A stretch of DNA of 20,930 bases from Halovivax sp. GTDB taxonomy: Archaea > Halobacteriota > Halobacteria > Halobacteriales > Natrialbaceae. The notes below the pieces were generated by a model. The model did no database searches. It was given only the letters and a program-made list of their open reading frames with translations, and was not told where the DNA came from. Below, in pieces: positions 7,961 through 14,701 of the stretch (position 1 is the stretch's first letter; every line of letters begins with the position of its first letter). The stretch is from contig SKPV01000250.1 in assembly GCA_007119345.1 (NCBI GenBank), forward strand, positions 1 through 20,930. The letters are read 5' to 3'. Both the position numbers and the translations under genes were made by a program.

Positions 7961-9775
7961 ATGTGCGGCATAATCGGTCGGATCGGCGACGGTGACGCCA
8001 TCGACGCGCTCATCACGGGCCTCGAGAACCTCGAATACCGCGGCTACGATTCCGCCGGCGTCGCCGTTCAGAACGGCGCGGGGATCAAAGTCCAGAAGCG
8101 GTCGGGGAAAGTCGATGCGCTCAAGGAGTCGATCGAGCGCGGTCGGCTGCGGGGCGAGCTGGGTATCGGCCACACGCGGTGGAGCACGCACGGGCCTCCG
8201 ACGGACGAGAACGCGCACCCGCATACGGACTCGACGACCGACGTCGCCGTCGTTCACAACGGTATCATCGAGAACTACGCGGCGCTTCGCGAGCGCCTGA
8301 GCGAGGCGGGCCACGAGTTCACCAGCGACACCGACACCGAGGTCGTCCCCCACCTCATCCAGCACTACCTCGACGAAGGCGTGGAGTCGGAGATGGCGTT
8401 CAGGCGAGCCATCGAGCAACTCGAGGGGAGTTACGCGATCGCCGCGATCTGCCACGGGGAGCCGGTGATTTACGCCGCCCGCCAGGGGTCGCCGCTCGTG
8501 GTCGGGCTCGACGGCGACGGCTACTACCTCGCCAGCGACGTCCCGGCGTTCCTCGAGTACACCGACACCGTCGTCTACCTCCAGGACGGGGACGTCGCGA
8601 TCCTCCGCTCGAACGGTCTCCGAATCACCGATCTCGAGGGAACGGCTGTCTCTCGGGACAGGAAGACCGTCGACTGGGATTCCGAGGAGACCGGGAAAGG
8701 GGAGTTCGACCACTACATGCTGAAAGAGATCACCGAACAGCCGACCTCCCTCGCCCAGGCGATCGAGGGCCGGTTCGACGCCGAGGAGGGCCGCGTCCAC
8801 TTCGAGGAGTTCGATCGCGGTTCGTTCGCCGACGTCGACCAGGTGCTGCTGGTCGCTTGCGGGACCTCCTACCACGCCGCGATGTACGGTTCCGTGGCGC
8901 TGCGGCGCGCCGGCGTGAACGCCTCGGCGATGCTGGCCAACGAGTACAGTCTCTCCGCTCCGCCGGTCGACGAGCGGACGCTCGTCGTCGCGGTCACCCA
9001 GAGCGGCGAGACGGCCGACACCCTCGGGGCGCTCCGGCGGGCGAACGAACAGGGTGCGCCCACGCTCGCGGTGACCAACGTCGTCGGCTCGACCGCGGCC
9101 CGCGAGGCCGACGAACGGCTCTTCATTCGCGCCGGCCCCGAGATCGGCGTGGCCGCGACGAAGACGTTCTCCTCGCAGGCGGTCGTGCTCACGCTGCTCG
9201 CCCACCGGATCGCCCGGGACGCGACGGGCTTCTCGACGCTCGGGATCGAGGAGATCTCCGCGGAGCTCGAGCGACTGCCCTCGCGGGTCGACGAGGTGCT
9301 GGCGGATTCCGGCGCCGAGGCGATCGCCCGGCGCTACCCGGACGAACGGTCGTACTTCTTCATCGGCCGTGGGCTCGGCTATCCCGTCGCGCTCGAGGGC
9401 GCGCTCAAGTTCAAAGAGATCACCTACGAGCACGCCGAGGGTTTCGCCTCCGGCGAACTGAAGCACGGTCCGCTCGCGCTCGTCACCCCGGAGACCCCGG
9501 TGTTCGCAATCTTCACCGGCCGCGAGGACGAAAAGACCCTGAAAAACGCCGAGGAGGCGGCGACTCGCGGCGCGCCGATCGTCGCGATCTGTCCCGACGG
9601 TCACCAGGCCGCCGACGTCGCCGACGCCCAGCTGCGAATTCCGGAGACCCATCCGACCCTGGCCGGACTGCTCGCGACGGTCCAGCTCCAGCTCGTCTCC
9701 TACCACGCGGCGGATCTGCTGAATCGCGCGATCGACAAGCCCCGCAACCTCGCCAAGAGCGTCACGGTCGAGTAA
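7961..9775 (+). CDS. glmS: Glutamine--fructose-6-phosphate aminotransferase (isomerizing), 604 aa
   Basis: Cytosolic enzyme converting fructose-6-phosphate and glutamine to glucosamine-6-phosphate and glutamate, the first committed step towards UDP-GlcNAc and other amino sugars. The protein begins MCGIIGRIG, so Cys2 is the N-terminal nucleophile of the class-II glutaminase, which requires Met removal and fixes the ATG at 7961. EYRGYDSAGVAV and GIGHTRWSTHG are standard glutaminase motifs. Two SIS sugar-isomerase domains follow, the first around ACGTSYHAA near residue 299 and the second in the last 150 residues. The C-terminus LAKSVTVE carries the Lys (K599) that forms the sugar Schiff base. 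Length and motif order match the family's usual ~600 aa. No glmM or glmU is adjacent. Upstream hairpin, TATA and palindromic repeats suggest a regulated, possibly long, leader. Confidence 0.98.
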   Translation: MCGIIGRIGDGDAIDALITGLENLEYRGYDSAGVAVQNGAGIKVQKRSGKVDALKESIERGRLRGELGIGHTRWSTHGPPTDENAHPHTDSTTDVAVVHNGIIENYAALRERLSEAGHEFTSDTDTEVVPHLIQHYLDEGVESEMAFRRAIEQLEGSYAIAAICHGEPVIYAARQGSPLVVGLDGDGYYLASDVPAFLEYTDTVVYLQDGDVAILRSNGLRITDLEGTAVSRDRKTVDWDSEETGKGEFDHYMLKEITEQPTSLAQAIEGRFDAEEGRVHFEEFDRGSFADVDQVLLVACGTSYHAAMYGSVALRRAGVNASAMLANEYSLSAPPVDERTLVVAVTQSGETADTLGALRRANEQGAPTLAVTNVVGSTAAREADERLFIRAGPEIGVAATKTFSSQAVVLTLLAHRIARDATGFSTLGIEEISAELERLPSRVDEVLADSGAEAIARRYPDERSYFFIGRGLGYPVALEGALKFKEITYEHAEGFASGELKHGPLALVTPETPVFAIFTGREDEKTLKNAEEAATRGAPIVAICPDGHQAADVADAQLRIPETHPTLAGLLATVQLQLVSYHAADLLNRAIDKPRNLAKSVTVE

Positions 9776-9841
9776 CCGCGGCGCCGATACCGATCGCGCG
9801 ACGATGGCGCGGCCCCGGCCGTTCCACGGTTCGCGACCGGG

Positions 9842-9949
9842 TCGAATCGTGCGGATCGATCCCCGGTCCGGTCCTGGTAAATTTGTGCGGATCGACAACC
9901 CGGTCCAGGTTCGGTCGCATCGCGAGGATCGATCCCGCGGTTCGGCCGG
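9842..9949. repeat. Three degenerate tandem 36-bp units downstream of glmS
   Basis: GTGCGGATCGA recurs at 9849 and 9885, and GCGAGGATCGATCC at 9922. This divides 9842-9949 into three imperfect 36-bp units, each followed by a CCCGGTCC-like or CGGTTCGG-like segment. The remainder of 9776-10220 holds no recognisable gene. The repeats lie between glmS and the promoter of the small zinc-finger gene. No T-tract terminator is visible. Confidence 0.5.
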
Positions 9950-10220
9950 ACCGAATTACCGCGGTGACGGACGGATCCACCGTCGACGCAACCGTCGGGG
10001 GTGACTACCTATCATTCAGCCGAGAACGTCCGAGAACGTCTCCGCAGAGCGCCTTTCGGTTCGGTCGCGACCCCGATGTGCCCCGTACCAAACCGGCCAT
10101 TACGTTCAGTAAATTCGAAATTATCGCCGGACGTGACCGTGATCTGCCGCCGAGTGTCGTCGCGAGTGACCCCTTCTCGGTTCTCGACCATCGCGCCGGT
10201 TGCCGTCGGTTATGCGGTCC

Positions 10221-10230
10221 ATAGTAAATA
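10221..10230 (+). promoter_or_regulatory. TATA element for the small zinc-finger gene
   Basis: ATAGTAAATA is an A/T island in GC-rich DNA, centred about 29 bp upstream of the ATG at 10255. That spacing puts transcription start at or next to the start codon, so the mRNA is probably leaderless. Confidence 0.6.
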
Positions 10231-10254
10231 GAATACTGTCGAAATCGGGTGGTG

Positions 10255-10464
10255 ATGTCGACGGAATCACCAGACACGAAGTGGACCCCCCTGGCACAGG
10301 AGCGACAGACGTCGGCCCCGCGGTGTATCACCTGCGGCAACCAGGTCACCCGTCAGTTCGCCCGCGTCTTCGGCGACAATCACGACGTCGTCCACGCTTG
10401 CCCGGAGTGCTCGACGTACCGCGAGATGAAGACGTCAGACTTCATCCCGAAGGAACACCGGTAG
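10255..10464 (+). CDS. Small double-CxxC zinc-finger protein (DUF7563-like), 69 aa
   Basis: A short cytosolic protein with one zinc-binding module: C24-x2-C27 and C49-x2-C52 (RCITCGNQV and ACPECSTYRE) bracket the conserved segment FARVFGDN. This matches a widespread haloarchaeal family of small zinc-finger proteins that I associate with DUF7563; its molecular function is not established. A basic ending (FIPKEHR) follows the second Cys pair. Two GTG codons lie directly in front of the ATG in frame, but ATG 10255 fits the TATA spacing. The gene is monocistronic: glmS ends 480 bp upstream and the next gene converges on it. Confidence 0.88.
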   Translation: MSTESPDTKWTPLAQERQTSAPRCITCGNQVTRQFARVFGDNHDVVHACPECSTYREMKTSDFIPKEHR

Positions 10465-10654
10465 GCCCCCGCGGTCGCCTCGGCTCTCCGGTCGGCCCTC
10501 TCGCGTCGCGCCGTGGGCGCGTCGACGCAGAAACCCCACCGTTCTCCGTTGGTTCGTCCGCGAGCTCGTGGCAGACGAATCCGGCTGTCGGCGATCGCCG
10601 GAAGTGCTCGTGGCGAGGCGGCAGCCCAGATCGGACGACCGCACCCGGCGCCGA

Positions 10655-11662
10655 TCAGAAGAACTTCTGGTAGCGATCGATCAGCGTGTCGATGCCGTAC
10701 GCACCGCCGGTGATCGTGAAGTGGGTCTCGAGGCGGGGATTGAACTTGGCCTTGTACCGGTTGATGCTCGGCACGCCGGCCCCGACCAGATCGTACCGCT
10801 CGATCCCCGCTCTCAGCCCGTCGCGCATGACGGCCCAGTCGAGGACGTCGTTGACCGCCACGTCGACGTCGTCGTCCACCTTGACGCCGCCTTGCCAGCG
10901 GTAGCGGGTCCGGTCGGTCTCGAGGACCAGTATGCCGCCGCGGAACTCGCCGTTCGTCCGGCAGACGTACGGTCGCAACGCCCCGTCGGGAAGCGACTCG
11001 TACAGCGACCGCACGTACGACGGGGAGAGCTGGAAGGGTCGGTCTTGACTCTCGTACCGTCTGGCGACCTGCTCGACGATCGCCTCGACGTCGTCGCCGT
11101 CTCCTTCTTCGACGACGACGTCGCCGGGGGCCGATCGAATGTTGTTTCGCGCGTCGCTGCTGAACCGTCCGATGAGGTCGTCCTCGTCCCCCTCCAGGTC
11201 GACGACGTACGTGTACCCCGGTCGGACGTCGTAGTCGCTCCAGACGAACGAGCGGAGGTCGTCGAACTCGGCGGTCGTGAACTTGCAGTAGATCGGCGAC
11301 ACCGACTCGTCGAGCCACTCGAGACAGCCCTCGATGAACCGCTCGGTGCGTCGATCGACCTTCCGTCGTTTCAGCTTGTCGACGTTCAGCATCGCCGGCC
11401 CGAGGTAACACGACCAGGATCGCGGCGGCGGGGAGAACGCGGCCGAGAACGGCCCCTTCTCGAGGACGAAGATCGGGAAGAGACCGACGGCCTCCTGGCC
11501 CTTGAACCCCGCCAGCGCGTGTACGGCGGTCCCGGTCTCCTCGGCCTGCGCTCGCAGCGCCTCGGCGCGGTAGAACGGGTTGGTCTCGTCGGACCGTTCG
11601 ACGTAGCGGTTCCACTCGTCGGCGTTCGTCGCGAGATCGACCGTCTCGACGTCGACGCTCAT
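10655..11662 (-). CDS. FemAB/GNAT-like acyl- or aminoacyl-transferase, 335 aa
   Basis: A protein resembling the FemAB / Acetyltransf_6 superfamily (tandem GNAT folds). In bacteria these move amino acids from tRNA or acyl groups from CoA onto cell-envelope precursors; archaeal members are uncharacterised. Typical features are the early WNRYVERSDETNPFYRAEAL segment, a hydrophobic core strand (VGLFPIFVLEKGPFSAAFSP), the central RFSSDARNNIRSA segment near residue 187, a GGILVLETDRTRYRWQGGV strand pair, and a C-terminal AGIERYDLVGAGVPSINRYK region followed by KFNPRLETHF. No signal peptide or membrane helix is seen. The ATG lies 4 nt after the stop of the upstream phosphatase gene, so the two are almost certainly co-transcribed. 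The substrate is unknown, and absence of a bacterial cell wall argues for a glycan, lipid or protein acceptor. Confidence 0.83.
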   Translation of the reverse strand: MSVDVETVDLATNADEWNRYVERSDETNPFYRAEALRAQAEETGTAVHALAGFKGQEAVGLFPIFVLEKGPFSAAFSPPPRSWSCYLGPAMLNVDKLKRRKVDRRTERFIEGCLEWLDESVSPIYCKFTTAEFDDLRSFVWSDYDVRPGYTYVVDLEGDEDDLIGRFSSDARNNIRSAPGDVVVEEGDGDDVEAIVEQVARRYESQDRPFQLSPSYVRSLYESLPDGALRPYVCRTNGEFRGGILVLETDRTRYRWQGGVKVDDDVDVAVNDVLDWAVMRDGLRAGIERYDLVGAGVPSINRYKAKFNPRLETHFTITGGAYGIDTLIDRYQKFF

Positions 11663-11666
11663 GTGG

Positions 11667-13289
11667 TTAGAGGTACCCGAGATCCGAGAGTCGGTCTTCG
11701 ACCAGCGCGCTGTCCGTCGCGACCGCCGGTCCCGGGTCGTAGGCCGGGTACGACCGACTGTCGCTCGCTTCGACGATCGGCAGCGCCTCGCCGTCCATGT
11801 CGACGTCGACCGGGACGTCGAAGAGCGAACAGATCGTCGGGGCCACGTCGAAGATGTGCGCGCCGGCCAGCGGCGCCGGATCGATGCCGTCCCCGACCGC
11901 GGCGACGATGCCGGTCCGCTTGTGATTCCAGGGTTCGATCGGCTCGCCGAATCGCTCGCCGGCGAGGCGCGCGACGAGCGCGGTGTCGAACTCGCGAGGA
12001 ACGGTCACGACGTCGGGGCCGTTTTCGACGTGCGGACCATCGAAGTACGTCTCGCGGGGTTCGACCGCCTCGAAGACCGGGCCGCCGTCCGGAGACTCGA
12101 CCGCGGACAGGCGATCGACGAGGGCCGACCGCACCGATTCGTACTCTTCGGCCGGGACCCGCCCGTTCGGTTCGCGCCCCTCGAGATTGATCCGCACCCC
12201 GAGTTCGCTCTTCGACCGGACGTAGGCCGTCGACTCGGGGAAGTCGACCTGCTCGCTTCCCGCCCGGATGACGTCGTTCGGAATCCGGCTCCCGATCGGT
12301 TCGGCCAGCCCGACCCGATCCAGGGCGTTCGCGACTCGCTGGGTCGTGATCCCGAATCGCGCCGCGAGTTCGATTCCGCGCTCGGCGACGCCCGGATCGT
12401 GCTCGCCGGCGTCCTCCCCCTCGAGCAGGTCGTTCTCGAACGCCCTGGACCACGTCGGCATCCCTTCCCCGCCGCGCTTCGTGGCGAGGTATCCCTCGTC
12501 CCGGAGGAACTCGTTCGCTCGGAACTCGACCCCTCGGACCGGGCCGATGCCGTGGTCGCTGACGACCATCACCGCGTCCGGTCCGAACGCCTCGAGCGTC
12601 CGTTCGAGCTCGCGGTCGACGGCCTCGTAGACGGCCCGCACCGCCTCGTCGTCGCCGGGGCGCTCGTGAAACACGGAATCGGTTTGCTGGAACTGGAGGA
12701 ACCCGAAGTCGGGTTCGAACGCCTCGAGGAGGTAGCGGAAGGCGCCGCCGCGGCACTCGACCGTCCGCTCGTAGCTCTCGATCGACCGATCGGGCTCCGG
12801 ACCGCTCTGGGGGTAGACCCGATACTCGCCGATCTCGTCTTCGATCTCGTCCAGAATTCCGGCGGGATGACACGTCGGCTCCTCGGGGGCGGTCAATCCC
12901 GGTATCAGCGCGCCGTCGAACTCCCTCGGCGGATGCGTGACCGGAACGTTGACCACGACGCTCGTATACCCGTGGTCGCTCAACAGTTCCCAGACGGCCC
13001 GCTCCCTGACGCGGGTCGCGTTGACGACGTCCCACTCGTAGCCGTCGAACGCGAGGAAGTCGAAGATGCCGTGCTTACCCGGATTCTTTCCGGTGTACAG
13101 CGACGGCCACGCGCTCGCCGTCCACGGCGGGATCTGCGACTCGAGCGGTCCGCTCGCACCGTCGGCGAACATCCGCTCCAGCGTCGGAATCCGATCCTCC
13201 TCGAACAGGGGCTCCAGCACCGGCGCGCAGCCGGCGTCGAGCCCGACGAGCAGGAGTCGCGGCCCCGAATCGGCAGCCGTTCCTACCAT
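11667..13289 (-). CDS. Alkaline-phosphatase-superfamily phosphodiesterase or phosphotransferase, 540 aa
   Basis: Metal-dependent hydrolase or transferase of the type I phosphodiesterase/nucleotide pyrophosphatase branch. The two-metal site can be traced: D18 in LLLVGLDAG, nucleophile candidate T57 in PPWTASAWPS followed by LYTGKNPGKHGIFDF, D204 and H208 in QQTDSVFHE, D245-H246 in VVSDHGIGP, and H456 in WNHKRTGIV. Related archaeal proteins are annotated as acting on nucleotides or phospho-sugars, but the substrate here cannot be assigned. No signal peptide is seen, so it is probably cytosolic. The ATG at 13289 follows AGGAAGGA, and a weak TATA (ATAACAAAG near 13313-13322) lies about 28 bp upstream. 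It is the first gene of the operon with the FemAB-like transferase. Confidence 0.9.
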   Translation of the reverse strand: MVGTAADSGPRLLLVGLDAGCAPVLEPLFEEDRIPTLERMFADGASGPLESQIPPWTASAWPSLYTGKNPGKHGIFDFLAFDGYEWDVVNATRVRERAVWELLSDHGYTSVVVNVPVTHPPREFDGALIPGLTAPEEPTCHPAGILDEIEDEIGEYRVYPQSGPEPDRSIESYERTVECRGGAFRYLLEAFEPDFGFLQFQQTDSVFHERPGDDEAVRAVYEAVDRELERTLEAFGPDAVMVVSDHGIGPVRGVEFRANEFLRDEGYLATKRGGEGMPTWSRAFENDLLEGEDAGEHDPGVAERGIELAARFGITTQRVANALDRVGLAEPIGSRIPNDVIRAGSEQVDFPESTAYVRSKSELGVRINLEGREPNGRVPAEEYESVRSALVDRLSAVESPDGGPVFEAVEPRETYFDGPHVENGPDVVTVPREFDTALVARLAGERFGEPIEPWNHKRTGIVAAVGDGIDPAPLAGAHIFDVAPTICSLFDVPVDVDMDGEALPIVEASDSRSYPAYDPGPAVATDSALVEDRLSDLGYL

Positions 13290-13511
13290 AGTCGGTCCTT
13301 CCTGTTGGGCGGCTTTGTTATCCGACCGCTTCAGCCGATAGGTGAGCGATTCAGGAGCGACGACGCCCCGCCCGGCCGGGGCCCGTCCGGGTAGCGGCGG
13401 CGTACGGTCACGAGGCGATTAGTAATCGAACCATCACTAAGGTCGCGACGAACGAATCCGGATCCACATGGTGGTGGCAGGCGCGGTCGATTCGATCGGA
13501 GGCGGATACTC
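13290..13511. promoter_or_regulatory. Divergent promoter region with CGATTA-G-TAATCG palindrome
   Basis: This 222-bp region separates the phosphatase (leftward) from the aminotransferase (rightward). A perfect 13-bp palindrome, CGATTAGTAATCG, lies at 13416-13428 and is followed by another A/T patch, CATCACTAA. The leftward promoter has a weak TATA near 13313-13322. The palindrome is about 85-95 bp before the aminotransferase start and could serve as a shared operator or part of its promoter. GGAGG at 13498-13502 is the ribosome site for the rightward gene. Confidence 0.45.
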
Positions 13512-14627
13512 GTGATCTCGGGCGCCCCGTCGCTGTTCGTCTCGACGTTCGCGACGGCGAAACCGGTCGGTATCGACGCGTACGTGGAGCGACACGTCGA
13601 CGAGTACCGGTATTACGGATCGGGCAAGCTGGCGCTTCGAGACGGCCTTCGAACGGTGTCGGACGACGGCGACAACGTGTTACTGCCGGCCTACGTGCCG
13701 GACGCGGTCGCCGAACCGATCAGAGAGCTCGGCCTGGAAGCTCGATACTACGCGATCAGGAACGATCTCGGACCGGATATGGCCGACCTGGAGGCGCGCC
13801 TCGACGCCGGCACCGTCGCCGTCGTCTCGGTCAACTACTTCGGATTCCCGCAGCCGGGGCTGGCGGAACTCTCGGCGTACGCCCGAGATAACGACTGTTA
13901 TCACGTCGACGACAACGCCCACTCGGCGCTCAGCGTCCACGAGGGACGTCTGCTCGGTACGGTCGGCGACCTCGGCATCACGTGCCTCTGGAAGAGCCTT
14001 CCACTTCCCGACGGCGCGTTGCTGTACCTCCAGTCGTCCGAACTCCGCGACCGGTTCGAACCCTCGCCGCTGACCGGCGTCAACGAGCGATTCCAGGGCG
14101 AGGACCTCGCCTACGTCTGCAAGTCGTTCCTGAAGGACGTGTTCGCGGACGGTACCCTCGTTCGGAACTCGCTCGACGCGCTGGTCCACAGCCGCCGAGG
14201 GAGCGAACCGCTCGACCCGTCGGAACGATACGAGTCGACGAAGGCGCCGATGTCGAAACTCTCGGCCGGCCTGATCGCCGGCGTCGACCCGATGGCGGTC
14301 AGGACCCGACGCCGTGAGAACTACCGGGCCTGGCTGGACGTCCTGGCCGACCGGCCGGACGTCGTCTCGCTGTACCACTCGCTGCCCGACGGCATCTGCC
14401 CGCAGTCGTTCCCCGCCTACGCCGAGACGCCGGAGCGACTGCTCGCCGACCTCGCGGCACTCGACGTCGAGGGCGCCCACGCCTGGCCCCGGCTCTCCCG
14501 GGACGTCGACGAGGATCCGGCGTTCGAGACCGCCTCTCGGCTCGCCCGGCACGTGGTCTCGCTGCCCGTCCACCAGCACGTGAATCCGGAGCACATCGCC
14601 GCGATCGGCGACGCGATCGTCGACTGA
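13512..14627 (+). CDS. DegT/DnrJ/EryC1/StrS-like PLP-dependent aminotransferase, 371 aa
   Basis: A fold-type I pyridoxal-phosphate enzyme of the sugar-aminotransferase group, which typically adds an amino group to a keto-sugar nucleotide for surface polysaccharides or glycans. Visible hallmarks are the small-residue strand LLPAYVPDAV (57-66), VVSVNYFGFPQ (104-114), VDDNAHSAL (132-140) whose second Asp (D134) should contact the PLP ring nitrogen, and CLWKSLPLPDGALLY (158-172) with K161 as the likely Schiff-base Lys. The start is the GTG at 13512, supported by GGAGG nine bases upstream; the nearby ATG at 13468 is out of frame. It is divergent from the phosphatase/FemAB-like operon, suggesting a shared pathway. 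The motif around K161 departs from the commonest DegT form, so the exact substrate class is open. Confidence 0.87.
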   Translation: MISGAPSLFVSTFATAKPVGIDAYVERHVDEYRYYGSGKLALRDGLRTVSDDGDNVLLPAYVPDAVAEPIRELGLEARYYAIRNDLGPDMADLEARLDAGTVAVVSVNYFGFPQPGLAELSAYARDNDCYHVDDNAHSALSVHEGRLLGTVGDLGITCLWKSLPLPDGALLYLQSSELRDRFEPSPLTGVNERFQGEDLAYVCKSFLKDVFADGTLVRNSLDALVHSRRGSEPLDPSERYESTKAPMSKLSAGLIAGVDPMAVRTRRRENYRAWLDVLADRPDVVSLYHSLPDGICPQSFPAYAETPERLLADLAALDVEGAHAWPRLSRDVDEDPAFETASRLARHVVSLPVHQHVNPEHIAAIGDAIVD

Positions 14628-14701
14628 CGCTCTCACCCCCCGATCTCCGGTTCACGCGCCGAGCCGTCGGATCCCGGTCGGCTACCCGCGGCTCGTGGCA
14701 G

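Noticed and set aside
7961..7990. glmS ribozyme just upstream of the glmS start
   Set aside because: No recognisable ribozyme core; this element is known from bacteria and the leader here differs.
7955..9898. 647-codon minus-strand frame opposite glmS
   Set aside because: Antisense shadow of glmS; no family resemblance, and glmS itself is unambiguous.
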